Origin: Kribbella albertanoniae
GTDB taxonomy: Bacteria > Actinomycetota > Actinomycetes > Propionibacteriales > Kribbellaceae
Length of the DNA: 64,000 bases
Assembly (NCBI RefSeq): GCF_004348455.1
Contig: NZ_SMKA01000011.1
Span: 17,053-81,052 of the forward strand
Direction of reading: 5' to 3'
Numbering within the stretch: the stretch's first letter is position 1; every line of letters begins with the position of its first letter. A model generated the notes under the pieces. It saw only the letters and a program-made list of their open reading frames with translations. It did no database searches and was not told the origin of the DNA. A program made the position numbers and the translations under genes. This document shows positions 56,603-63,988 of the stretch, one piece after another.

Positions 56603-58192
56603 ATGGCCGACCTGCTGATCACCGGCGCCACCGTCCTCGACGGCACGGGCGCCCCCGGTTTCACCGCGGACGTCGCCGTCGACGCCGGCCGAATTGTGGC
56701 CATAGGCAACGACCTGCCGCCCGCCGGCCGGACGATCGACGCCACCGGCCTCGTGCTCTGTCCCGGCTTCATCGACATGCATGCGCACTCCGACCTGCAG
56801 ATCCTGGCGACGCCGGACCACACCGCCAAGGTCAGTCAGGGCGTCACGCTGGAGGTCCTCGGCCAGGACGGTCTGTCGTTCGCGCCGATCGACGACCCGA
56901 CCCGGGCCGCGATCCGCCGCCAGATCGCCGGCTGGAACGGCGAACCGGACGACTTCGACTTCTCGTGGTCGACGGTCGCCGGCTATCTGGATCGCCTCGA
57001 TCAGGGAATCGCGTGCAACGCTGCCTACCTGGTCCCGCAGGGCACGCTGCGGATGATGGTCGTCGGCACCGAGAACCGCCCGGCTACCCCGGCCGAACAG
57101 GCGCAGATGGTCGACCTGCTCACGCAGGCGATGCGCGACGGCGCGGTCGGAATGAGCAGCGGCCTCACCTACACGCCGGGCATGTTCGCCACCACCGAGG
57201 AGCTCGTCGAGCTGTGCCGCGTCGTCGCGCAGCACGGCGGCTACTATTCGCCGCACCAGCGGTCCTACGGCCAGGGCGCTCTGGATGCGTACGCCGAGAT
57301 GGTCGAAGTGGCCCGCCGCTCCGGCTGCCCACTGCACCTGACCCACGCGGTGATGAACTTCGGCCCGAACCAGGGTCGCGGCGCCGACCTGATCGCGATG
57401 ATCGACAAGGCACTCGGCGACGGTCTCGACGTCACCACCGACACGTATCCCTATTTGCCTGGGGCAACTACTCTCGCGGCGACGTTGCCGAGCTGGACGG
57501 CTGAGGGTGGCCCGGATGCCCAGCTGGACCGGTTGCGGGATCCGGCGACGCGGGCCAGGATCGCGCACGAGATGGAGCAGGTCGGCTCCGACGGCTGCCA
57601 CGGCTGTGTGATCGAGTGGAACACCATCGAGATCGGCGGCGTCCGCAACCCCGCCCTCGGCGACGCCGTCGGCCGGACAGTCGAGGACCTGGCTGCCAGG
57701 AGCGGTAAGCCGGCCGCCGACGTCTTCTTCGACCTGCTGATCGCGGACGACCTCGGCACCTCGATCCTGCAGCATGTCGGGCACGAGGAGAACGTGCGGA
57801 CGATCATGCAGCACTCGAGTCATACCGGCGGCTCGGACGCGATCCTGGTCGGCGGCAAACCGCACCCGCGCTCGTGGGGCACCTTCCCGCGCTACCTGGG
57901 CCGGTACGTCCGCGAGCTGGGTGTCCTGGAGTTGGCCGACTGCATCCACCACCTCACCGGCCGACCGGCACGCCGACTGCGGCTCACCGACCGCGGACTG
58001 GTCCGGGAGGGATACCACGCGGACCTGGTGCTCTTCGATCCGGACACCGTCCACGACACCGCGACCTTCGACAACCCCCGGCAGCAGGCCGAAGGCATCC
58101 CGTACGTCTTCGTCAACGGTGTCCCCGTGATCGACGACGGTCATCGGACCGACGCGCTGCCAGGCCGGGCCATCCGCCGTACTGACGTTTGA
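56603..58192 (+). CDS. D-aminoacylase-family amidohydrolase, candidate N-acetylglucosaminate deacetylase
   Basis: 529 aa amidohydrolase: metal motif GFIDMHAHSDLQ (His60, His62), HLTHAVMNFGP (His), DTYPYLPGATTL, and SHTGGSDAILVGGKPHPRSW, TFPRYLGRYVRELG. The position that holds the metal-bridging Cys in classical D-aminoacylases (G-N-C-G) reads G-Q-D-G here (Asp89). It starts 2 nt after the PLP gene stop. Family activity is removal of an acyl group from N-acyl-D-amino acids; N-acetyl-D-glucosaminate is a 2-acylamino acid and is the context-favoured substrate. Confidence 0.8.
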   Translation: MADLLITGATVLDGTGAPGFTADVAVDAGRIVAIGNDLPPAGRTIDATGLVLCPGFIDMHAHSDLQILATPDHTAKVSQGVTLEVLGQDGLSFAPIDDPTRAAIRRQIAGWNGEPDDFDFSWSTVAGYLDRLDQGIACNAAYLVPQGTLRMMVVGTENRPATPAEQAQMVDLLTQAMRDGAVGMSSGLTYTPGMFATTEELVELCRVVAQHGGYYSPHQRSYGQGALDAYAEMVEVARRSGCPLHLTHAVMNFGPNQGRGADLIAMIDKALGDGLDVTTDTYPYLPGATTLAATLPSWTAEGGPDAQLDRLRDPATRARIAHEMEQVGSDGCHGCVIEWNTIEIGGVRNPALGDAVGRTVEDLAARSGKPAADVFFDLLIADDLGTSILQHVGHEENVRTIMQHSSHTGGSDAILVGGKPHPRSWGTFPRYLGRYVRELGVLELADCIHHLTGRPARRLRLTDRGLVREGYHADLVLFDPDTVHDTATFDNPRQQAEGIPYVFVNGVPVIDDGHRTDALPGRAIRRTDV

Positions 58193-58204
58193 GAGGACCT
58201 CGAT

Positions 58205-58840
58205 ATGACCACCCTGGACCTGTTGCGAGCCGACCGCGTGCTGACTGTCGTCAGGGCACCGGAGATCGCTGACGCCCGGGATCTGTGCGCGGCGCTGGTT
58301 GCCGGCGGCATCCACGTCGTCGAGCTGACCTTCACGACTCCGGACCTGCCCCGGCATCTGGAGCGCGCAGCCTCGACGGCCGCCGAGACGGGCGCGGTGG
58401 TCGGCGCCGGGACTGTGCAGACGGGCGAGCAGGCTCAGCAGGCGATCGACGCAGGCGCGCAGTTCTTGGTGACACCGGGTCAGGGCCCGGACGCAGCGGC
58501 CATCGCCCGGGCGGCGCGGGCGGCCGCCGTACCGGTGGTGTTCGGTGCTTTCACACCGTCCGAGGTGATGACGGCGCTCGCGCTGGGGTCGGATGCGGTC
58601 AAGATCTTCCCGGCTCACCAGCTTGGCCCGAAGTACTTCAAGGATCTGAACGGCCCGTTCCCCGGGGTGCCGCTGGTCCCGTCGGGTGGCATCAACGCCG
58701 GGAACGCCCGGGACTACCTGGATGCTGGAGCACTGGCCGTCAGCGCGGGCACCGATGTGGTCTCCCCCGCCGATGTCGCGGCGGCCGACTGGCCGACCAT
58801 CACCGCCAAAGCCAAGGCCTTCGTGGCCGCGATCAGCTGA
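58205..58840 (+). CDS. eda: KDPG / 4-hydroxy-2-oxoglutarate aldolase
   Basis: 211 aa class I aldolase. Schiff-base lysine in SDAVKIFPAHQLGP (Lys133), catalytic Glu40 in HVVELTFTT, Arg17 in LTVVRAP. The usual PG[V]xTPSE loop reads FGAFTPSE. Cleaves KDPG to pyruvate and glyceraldehyde-3-phosphate. It ends the plus-strand operon and overlaps the convergent DUF4097 gene by 8 nt. Confidence 0.92.
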   Translation: MTTLDLLRADRVLTVVRAPEIADARDLCAALVAGGIHVVELTFTTPDLPRHLERAASTAAETGAVVGAGTVQTGEQAQQAIDAGAQFLVTPGQGPDAAAIARAARAAAVPVVFGAFTPSEVMTALALGSDAVKIFPAHQLGPKYFKDLNGPFPGVPLVPSGGINAGNARDYLDAGALAVSAGTDVVSPADVAAADWPTITAKAKAFVAAIS

Positions 58841-59531
58841 CCGTGATGCTGCCATAGCTGGTCCGTAGGAAGAGACGATGCTTCGCGGTCGGGTCGTTGT
58901 TCGGACCGATCTCGGCGGAGCCCTGCGCCGCGACCGCATCAATGGCGTACGTCGTGGTGCCGGGCACCCGAACGTTGAGCGAGCCATCACTGACCGTGGC
59001 CGTCACCTGCTCGGGCGGTTCGTCGAACTGGATGGACAGCGAGCCCCGACGGGTATCGACGGATACCTGCGGACTGCGCATCCGATTCATCGACACGGTC
59101 CCGTCACCGGCGTCGACCCGCACCTTCCCGGCCAGACCAGAGACGTGGATGGAGGCCCCCTCGGCCTTGGCCTGCACTGCAAGAGCGGCCGGCACCTCAA
59201 CCGTGAGCTCGACCTCACAGCGTGCGTCCGGGCAGGTGGTCCGGACATCCAGCACGCCGTCGACGGTCCGGACCTCGACCTTCGGCTGCTGCTTCGCATA
59301 GGTCCCGTCGACGCTGACCCGAACCTGGTTGCTCGCACCACCGATCACGTTGGCCGGAACCTCCGAGAAGATCCGCACCCCCTGCGGCGCAGTCGCGAAG
59401 CTGGACGAATAGTCGAAGGGAAGCTTGCCGCGGATCGTCGCGACCGTGACCGCGGCACCGGTGACCACGAGCAGCAGCAGTGGCACGACCCCGACCAGCA
59501 GCATCCGACGCTGCGCTGAGCTGAGTGCCAT
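58833..59531 (-). CDS. Single-pass DUF4097-like beta-repeat protein
   Basis: 232 aa. N-terminal membrane helix (LLVGVVPLLLLVVTGAAVTV), then strand repeats of the DUF4097 type (VRVSVDGTYAKQQPKVEVRT; KVRVDAGDGTVSMNRMRSPQ; GSLSIQFDEP). Such proteins often accompany LiaS/LiaR-like two-component systems as envelope sensors. The start overlaps the response-regulator stop by one base. Confidence 0.8.
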   Translation of the reverse strand: MALSSAQRRMLLVGVVPLLLLVVTGAAVTVATIRGKLPFDYSSSFATAPQGVRIFSEVPANVIGGASNQVRVSVDGTYAKQQPKVEVRTVDGVLDVRTTCPDARCEVELTVEVPAALAVQAKAEGASIHVSGLAGKVRVDAGDGTVSMNRMRSPQVSVDTRRGSLSIQFDEPPEQVTATVSDGSLNVRVPGTTTYAIDAVAAQGSAEIGPNNDPTAKHRLFLRTSYGSITVS

Positions 59532-60184
59532 CAGCTGTCCAGGAACCGCAACACGGCCAGGACCCGGCGGTGCTCGCCCTCGGTCGACGACAGCCTCAGC
59601 TTCTGGAAGATGCTGCTGATGTGCTTCTCCACCGCACCCTCCCCGACCACGAGCGCCTGCGCGATGCCGGTGTTCGACTTGCCCTCCGCCATCGCCCGCA
59701 GGACCTCCTGCTCACGCGGACTCAGTGCAGCCAACGGATCCGCCTTGCTGGACCGCACGAGCAACTGTGAGATCACCTCCGGGTCCAGCGCCGCACCGCC
59801 GGCCGCCACGCGGCGCAGTCCGTCGAGGAACTGATCCACGTCGGCCACTCGATCCTTCAGCAGATACCCGACGCCGCCCGGGTTGCTGCCGATCAGCTCA
59901 CTCGCATACCGCTCCTCGACGTACTGGGACAGGACCAGCACACCGGTCTCCGGATACTGCTCGCGGAGCACCAGCGCCGCCCGCAATCCCTCGTCGGTGA
60001 ACGTTGGCGGCATCCGCACATCGACCACGCAGACATCGGGCCGGTGCTGGGCGACCGCCTTGAGCAGCTCGTCACCGTCGCCGACTGCCGCGACGACCGT
60101 GCAGTCCTGCTCCTCCAACAGGCGCACGATGCCCTCGCGGAGCAGCACCGAGTCCTCCGCGATCACGACTCGCAGGCTGGTCAT
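59531..60184 (-). CDS. NarL/LuxR-type response regulator
   Basis: 217 aa. Receiver domain with Asp55 in CVVDVRMPPTFTDEG and the Lys in GYLLKDRVADVDQF; HTH LSPREQEVLRAMAEGKSNTG and GEGAVEKHISSIFQKLRL. Start ATG 60184 with GGGAGGTGCGGTGCGA upstream, which lies in the second copy of a 23-bp tandem duplication. Confidence 0.93.
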   Translation of the reverse strand: MTSLRVVIAEDSVLLREGIVRLLEEQDCTVVAAVGDGDELLKAVAQHRPDVCVVDVRMPPTFTDEGLRAALVLREQYPETGVLVLSQYVEERYASELIGSNPGGVGYLLKDRVADVDQFLDGLRRVAAGGAALDPEVISQLLVRSSKADPLAALSPREQEVLRAMAEGKSNTGIAQALVVGEGAVEKHISSIFQKLRLSSTEGEHRRVLAVLRFLDS

Positions 60185-60222
60185 TCGCACCGCACCTCCC
60201 TGGTCATTCGCACGGCACCTCC
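60177..60222 (-). repeat. 23-bp tandem duplication at the kinase-regulator junction
   Basis: Copy 1 (60177-60199) and copy 2 (60200-60222) differ at one main position (GCACC/GCACG). Copy 2 holds the last kinase codons and the stop; copy 1 holds the ribosome site and start of the response regulator. Before duplication the genes would have overlapped as AATGACC. Confidence 0.8.
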
Positions 60223-61490
60223 GCGGTGAGGACGGTCGGACCGCCCGGTGGACTGCTGAGACTGAGCTGGCCGTCGACCCCCGCCACCCGATCAGACAGG
60301 CCCTGCAGGCCGGTCCCGCCCTCGGGATGCGCGCCACCCCGACCATCGTCGGTCACCTCGACCCGGAGCAGGTTGCCGATCCGCACGATCCGGACCTCGG
60401 CCCGGGCCGCGTCGGCATGTTTGGCCACATTGGTCAGGGCCTCGGTGACCACGAAGTAGGCGATGGACTCGATGGTGAGCGACGGCCGCGGGTCGACGTC
60501 GACGCTCACGCGCACCGGCACCGGAGACCGCGCGGCGACGGCGGAGATCGCGGCATCGAGCCCGCGGTCGGTCAGCACCGGTGGATGCAGGCCACGGGTC
60601 AGATCCCGAAGCTCCGCAATCGCCTGCAGCGCCTCGGAGTGCGCCTCCTCGATCAGCGAACGCACCGACGGATCCTTGTCGCCCAGCCGGTTCTTCGCGC
60701 GGCCCAGCGTCATCGCCAGTGAGACCAGCCGCTGCTGTGCACCGTCATGCAGGTCACGCTCCATCCGCCGCCGCTCGGCCTCCGCCGAGTCGACCACCTG
60801 CTGCCGGCTCGTCACCAGCCGACTCACCCGCTCGGTCAGCGCCCCGGTCTCGTCACCGCCCAGGTAGATCCGGGCGAGATGTCCGTCCAAGGCGGACGCC
60901 GTCCGCATCAGCACCGGGGAGACCAGCACCAGGAACACTGCGCCGAACACCGAAGCGGCGATGGCCTTGCTGTCGGTATCGACCACGAACGGCCCGAGCT
61001 GAGCCTGCGCCGCCGCGAACCTCGAGAAGTAGAACGGCAGGCCGATCAGCACCGGCGGGATCGACCAGGCGACCACGATCAGCAGCAACCAGGACATTGC
61101 TGCCGGCAACAACAGGACGTAGTACAGGAACTGGCGCCACAGGCTCGGATCGGTGATCGCCCGGCGGGCGTCGACGATCCGGTTGCCGGACGGCTCCGGT
61201 GGCTCGAGCGCCAGCACCTCCTGCCCGCGGGTGATCCGGGCCCGGGCCCGCTCCCATCGTGCCAGCGCATAGACCGCTCGGGCCGCCGCCGTGGTCAGCG
61301 GCACCCCGACGAAGGCCAGCGGCCACGCGAGCACGGCCACACAGACGGCGACCAGAGCCAGCAGCCCGGAGGTCAGCACCACGACGGAATCACCGAGCAG
61401 ATGGATCGTTGCCAGCCACAAGTACGGCGAGCGCCACAGCCGCCAGGGTCGCCGGGGAACCGGACTCGCGATCGTCGTCACCCGAACCAC
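60204..61490 (-). CDS. NarL-associated sensor histidine kinase
   Basis: 428 aa. Four to five hydrophobic segments in the first ~210 residues (LWLATIHLLGDSVVVLTSGL; LLLPAAMSWLLLIVVAWSIP), HisKA_3 phosphoacceptor motif RRMERDLHDGAQQRLVSLAM and HATPase_c with ALTNVAKHADAARAEVRI and VTDDGRGGAHPEGGTGLQGL. The PspC/DUF1206-like membrane part may sense envelope stress. First gene of the kinase-regulator-DUF4097 operon. Confidence 0.92.
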   Translation of the reverse strand: MVRVTTIASPVPRRPWRLWRSPYLWLATIHLLGDSVVVLTSGLLALVAVCVAVLAWPLAFVGVPLTTAAARAVYALARWERARARITRGQEVLALEPPEPSGNRIVDARRAITDPSLWRQFLYYVLLLPAAMSWLLLIVVAWSIPPVLIGLPFYFSRFAAAQAQLGPFVVDTDSKAIAASVFGAVFLVLVSPVLMRTASALDGHLARIYLGGDETGALTERVSRLVTSRQQVVDSAEAERRRMERDLHDGAQQRLVSLAMTLGRAKNRLGDKDPSVRSLIEEAHSEALQAIAELRDLTRGLHPPVLTDRGLDAAISAVAARSPVPVRVSVDVDPRPSLTIESIAYFVVTEALTNVAKHADAARAEVRIVRIGNLLRVEVTDDGRGGAHPEGGTGLQGLSDRVAGVDGQLSLSSPPGGPTVLTAEVPCE

Positions 61491-61566
61491 CTCCCCTGTC
61501 TGTGCCGCTGCGCTGGTTTGTTCGCGACGGGCTCAAACCTACGTGGCGGCCGAGGGGTGCCGATAT

Positions 61567-61625
61567 GAGGACAACCCCCGTATCGAGTTCGGGTTAACCC
61601 CACCTCCGATTCGTGGGTTGTCCTC
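61567..61625. promoter_or_regulatory. Concentric palindrome between histidine kinase and membrane protein genes
   Basis: Outer 11-bp arms GAGGACAACCC (61567-61577) and GGGTTGTCCTC (61615-61625) are centred on 61596; the inner perfect palindrome GGGTTAACCC (61591-61600) is centred on 61595.5. Repeated AACCC half-sites suggest cooperative regulator binding, perhaps by the neighbouring response regulator. Confidence 0.6.
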
Positions 61626-61662
61626 AATGTGCCGAGGCCGCCGCGACGGAATGCTCGAAGCC

Positions 61663-62184
61663 ATGACGACGACACTCCCGCAGGCCCCTGTGTCCCCGCC
61701 TCCCGGGCGGCAACTGACAGTGCAACTTGGTGACGCGATCGACGACCGCGTCGCCGAGGCTCTCGACGACTACATAGCGGAAGGCCGCCTCGACGGCCGG
61801 ATCCGCCCGCGCCGCTCCCCCGGCGGAGTGGCCGCGCTGGTCGCCGGCGGCGTTGCGGCTGTGCTGCTGCCGTGGTGCCTGATCCTCGCGGCGACGCTGC
61901 CGAGCACCTACCAGGCCAACAACTGGCGTCTCACCTGGATCGGCCTCAACATCCTGACCGCAGTCGCCGCCGGCCTGACGGCGTACCTGCTGCACACTCG
62001 TAACAGATATGCCGTCCTGACCGCGATGACCGCCGGGACTCTCCTCCTGGCCGACGCCTGGTTCGACGTCAGCACCGCGGGCGCAGGCTTCGACCGCACC
62101 CTCTCCCTGGCCGTGGCCTTCGTCCTGGAGATCCCACTGGCGGTGTGCGCCTGGCTCGTCGCCGCCCGCGAGCTACGGCGCTAG
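61663..62184 (+). CDS. Small four-helix membrane protein, unknown function
   Basis: 173 aa. A hydrophilic ~50-residue N-terminus (VQLGDAIDDRVAEALDDYIA) precedes four hydrophobic segments (first: GGVAALVAGGVAAVLLPWCL). No motif is recognised. ATG 61663 was chosen; ATG 61651 would add 4 residues. Divergent from the histidine kinase across the palindrome, so perhaps a target of that system. Its stop TAG overlaps the convergent ligase stop in a shared CTAG. Confidence 0.65.
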   Translation: MTTTLPQAPVSPPPGRQLTVQLGDAIDDRVAEALDDYIAEGRLDGRIRPRRSPGGVAALVAGGVAAVLLPWCLILAATLPSTYQANNWRLTWIGLNILTAVAAGLTAYLLHTRNRYAVLTAMTAGTLLLADAWFDVSTAGAGFDRTLSLAVAFVLEIPLAVCAWLVAARELRR

Positions 62185-63299
62185 CCGATCAGCTCGAGGA
62201 CAGGCCCCTCATGCAGCGCCCGGTAGACCTTGTCACGCAACACGTTGGCCTCGGCATCGGTCAAGGTTCGATCCACCGGCCGGAGGACCAGCCTGACCAG
62301 GAGGTTTCGTTGTCCAGCAGTGATCTGCAACCGCGCCCGCGCAGCCGGTGGCAGCTCGTCGTACGTCGTCTCGCCCAGCACATCCAGCGACTCCGCGGCA
62401 TCCGCGTCCGGGCCGAGCGCATCCCGCACCTTGTCGCCGAGCACCTCCGGCGACACATCCGCCTCCGCACTCACCACGACCGAGAGATCCCGGCGGACCG
62501 GTGGCATCGTCGACACCGATCGGTAGGGCTGCAGGTCGCGCATCTGGCCGGCCACCCGCGGATCCGTCGACCTGAGCAACCGGATGTCGCGGATGCCCTT
62601 CCGCAGCATCAGCAGCCGGTCCAACCCCGGTCCCATCGCCAGTCCGGTCCAGCTGTCGTCCAGACCGGCCTTGCGCAGGACAGCCGGCGCGGCCACCCCG
62701 CATTCACCGATCTCGATCCACTGATCGTCCAGCAGGACATCGATCTGCCGACCATGGATCGTGTACGGGTGCACCGCAGGCACTGTCCGGTAGGTCTGCC
62801 CGGGCAGCACGGTCTCGACCAACCGGGCGATCATGTCTTCCAGCTCAGCCTCTCCGAGCGTGACGTTGCGACTGAGCCGCCACAGGTCGAGCTGATGCGG
62901 CGTGCCGGTGTGCTGCCAATCCACCGAGTCGCGGCGGTAGCAGATCCCCGCACAGACCATCAGCACATCAGATGCGTCAGAGCCGGCGAGCTCACGCAAC
63001 GCGGGCGGGATCATCGCCGACGTATGGCTGCGCAGCACCTCACCCTCCGACGCGTAGCGCGTGTAGCGGGCTTCCCGGGTCACCGCGCCGGCGGCGTACC
63101 CAAGGTTGTCGTAGTTGTCGGCCAGGCTGACCACCGGATGGTCGCGCCGGGTCCAGACCTCCGTGTAGGGCCAAGCAGCCCCCAGCGCCGTCCGGATCGA
63201 ATCGACGATCAGCTGGACAGCATGCGGCCCCTGGGCCGGATCAGTCAGATCGCGCAGGGACAGAGCAGAGTGCAGTTCCTCAAGAGTGAGGACAGACAT
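62181..63299 (-). CDS. Solitary PheS-like ligase fused to an FDX-ACB domain
   Basis: 372 aa. Residues about 20-255 form a class II synthetase core: motif 2 ICYRRDSVDWQHTGTPHQLD (conserved Arg, Asp, His, His-Gln) and motif 3 GLAMGPGLDRLLMLRKGIRD. Residues about 259-372 match the PheT-type anticodon-binding domain (STMPPVRRDLSVVVSAE; RLVLRPVDRTLTDAEANVLR). This is the layout of mitochondrial PheRS, but the Phe-pocket motif FPFTEPS is replaced by HPYTIHG (177-183). It resembles the family called 'PheS-related mystery ligase' (SrmL) in public annotation, from memory. Preceded by a Cys/Phe-rich leader ORF. Confidence 0.8.
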   Translation of the reverse strand: MSVLTLEELHSALSLRDLTDPAQGPHAVQLIVDSIRTALGAAWPYTEVWTRRDHPVVSLADNYDNLGYAAGAVTREARYTRYASEGEVLRSHTSAMIPPALRELAGSDASDVLMVCAGICYRRDSVDWQHTGTPHQLDLWRLSRNVTLGEAELEDMIARLVETVLPGQTYRTVPAVHPYTIHGRQIDVLLDDQWIEIGECGVAAPAVLRKAGLDDSWTGLAMGPGLDRLLMLRKGIRDIRLLRSTDPRVAGQMRDLQPYRSVSTMPPVRRDLSVVVSAEADVSPEVLGDKVRDALGPDADAAESLDVLGETTYDELPPAARARLQITAGQRNLLVRLVLRPVDRTLTDAEANVLRDKVYRALHEGPVLELIG

Positions 63300-63364
63300 G
63301 AGAAATCTCCAAAGATGACGGTCTCGACGGGGGACTCTTCACACCCCGACCAGCCACGGTCACC

Positions 63365-63448
63365 TCAGGAGAGAGCGCAGCAGCAGCCCACCCCGTCGGC
63401 ACCATCGCGCCGGCCGGGGCAAAAAAATCGCCGCCCATACTGCGTCAT
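63365..63448 (-). CDS. 27-codon Cys/Phe-rich leader peptide, candidate attenuator
   Basis: ATG 63448 opens MTQYGRRFFCPGRRDGADGV, followed by GCCCALS and a TGA. It has two TTT codons in a run and a TGC TGC TGC run (63385-63377). A -10 box TAGACT ends 7 nt before the ATG, so the mRNA would be leaderless. CGACGGGG in the ORF (63398-63391) can pair with 63332-63325, which can otherwise pair with GGTCGGGG (63351-63344) in a hairpin just before the ligase gene. Polycysteine leaderless ORFs are known cysteine-responsive attenuators in mycobacteria. Confidence 0.6.
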   Translation of the reverse strand: MTQYGRRFFCPGRRDGADGVGCCCALS

Positions 63449-63493
63449 ACCCGACAGTCTACCCACCTGATCGCGCACTGCCTGGAAGTCGCG

Positions 63494-63610
63494 CTAAACC
63501 CACCTCCCCGTCCCCAGGAGCCCAGCAGTCACCCGCTCGAGCGCCTCGGAGTAGCGGAAGGTGTCGGGCAGCCCACCGAGCAGGTCATCGACCTTCGACA
63601 CCGCGAGCCC
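63494..63610 (-). pseudogene. Possible C-terminal remnant of an unknown protein
   Basis: An open frame ending at 63494 encodes a coding-like stretch (VSKVDDLLGGLPDTFRYSEA, then LERVTAGLLGTGRWV) without a recognisable start. It may be the tail of a decayed gene. No family was recognised. Confidence 0.3.
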
Positions 63611-63656
63611 GCAGCCGGGCTGAGCACCACGCTGGCCCGGTCCTCCCCTAAGTAAC

Positions 63657-63685
63657 CCTCTACACCACGGTGGCTGATGTAGAGG
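63657..63685. repeat. Hairpin in the decayed 3' region
   Basis: Perfect 8-bp arms CCTCTACA/TGTAGAGG, with a nested CCAC/GTGG. It sits just beside the duplicated ligase fragment. Could be a terminator or a recombination site. Confidence 0.4.
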
Positions 63686-63693
63686 ATTGCCTA

Positions 63694-63743
63694 CCCAGCG
63701 CCGTCCGGATCGAGTCGACGATCAGCTGGACAGTATGCGGGCC
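63694..63743 (-). pseudogene. 49-bp duplicate fragment of the PheS-like ligase gene
   Basis: Matches 63181-63229 at about 46 of 49 positions (codons for GPHAVQLIVDSIRTALG, residues 24-40). Similarity stops abruptly at both ends. A remnant of a second copy or a short gene-conversion product. Confidence 0.6.
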
Positions 63744-63934
63744 ACGGTCGCCTCGGGGGATAACGCCAAGGCCGGCTAGTTAAGCCCGCCTCTGCGGTAT
63801 CCCGGTCGCCGCTGCCCCGACGTCCGGTCAGAACCCCGACCATTTCGCTGGTTGGCCACCGGCCTTGGGGGTTCTACACCCTTAACCAGAGTGCAGAACC
63901 CCGGCCCAATCTCCCTGCCCAACCACCCAAATCG

Positions 63935-63988
63935 GGATCCACCCCAACCGATTCGGGGAGGATCCGCGACGGATTCGGGGGTGGATCC
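63935..63988. repeat. GGATCC-rich inverted and direct repeats at the window end
   Basis: GGATCCACCCC (63935-63945) and its complement GGGGTGGATCC (63978-63988) flank two related GATTCGGGG units. The 63776-64000 segment otherwise shows no convincing gene; a 73-codon open frame there has no family resemblance. Confidence 0.4.

Noticed and set aside
62181..63299. Calling this gene pheS
   Set aside because: It lacks a pheT partner, has its own FDX-ACB domain and lacks the phenylalanine-pocket motif; a true pheST pair should exist elsewhere.
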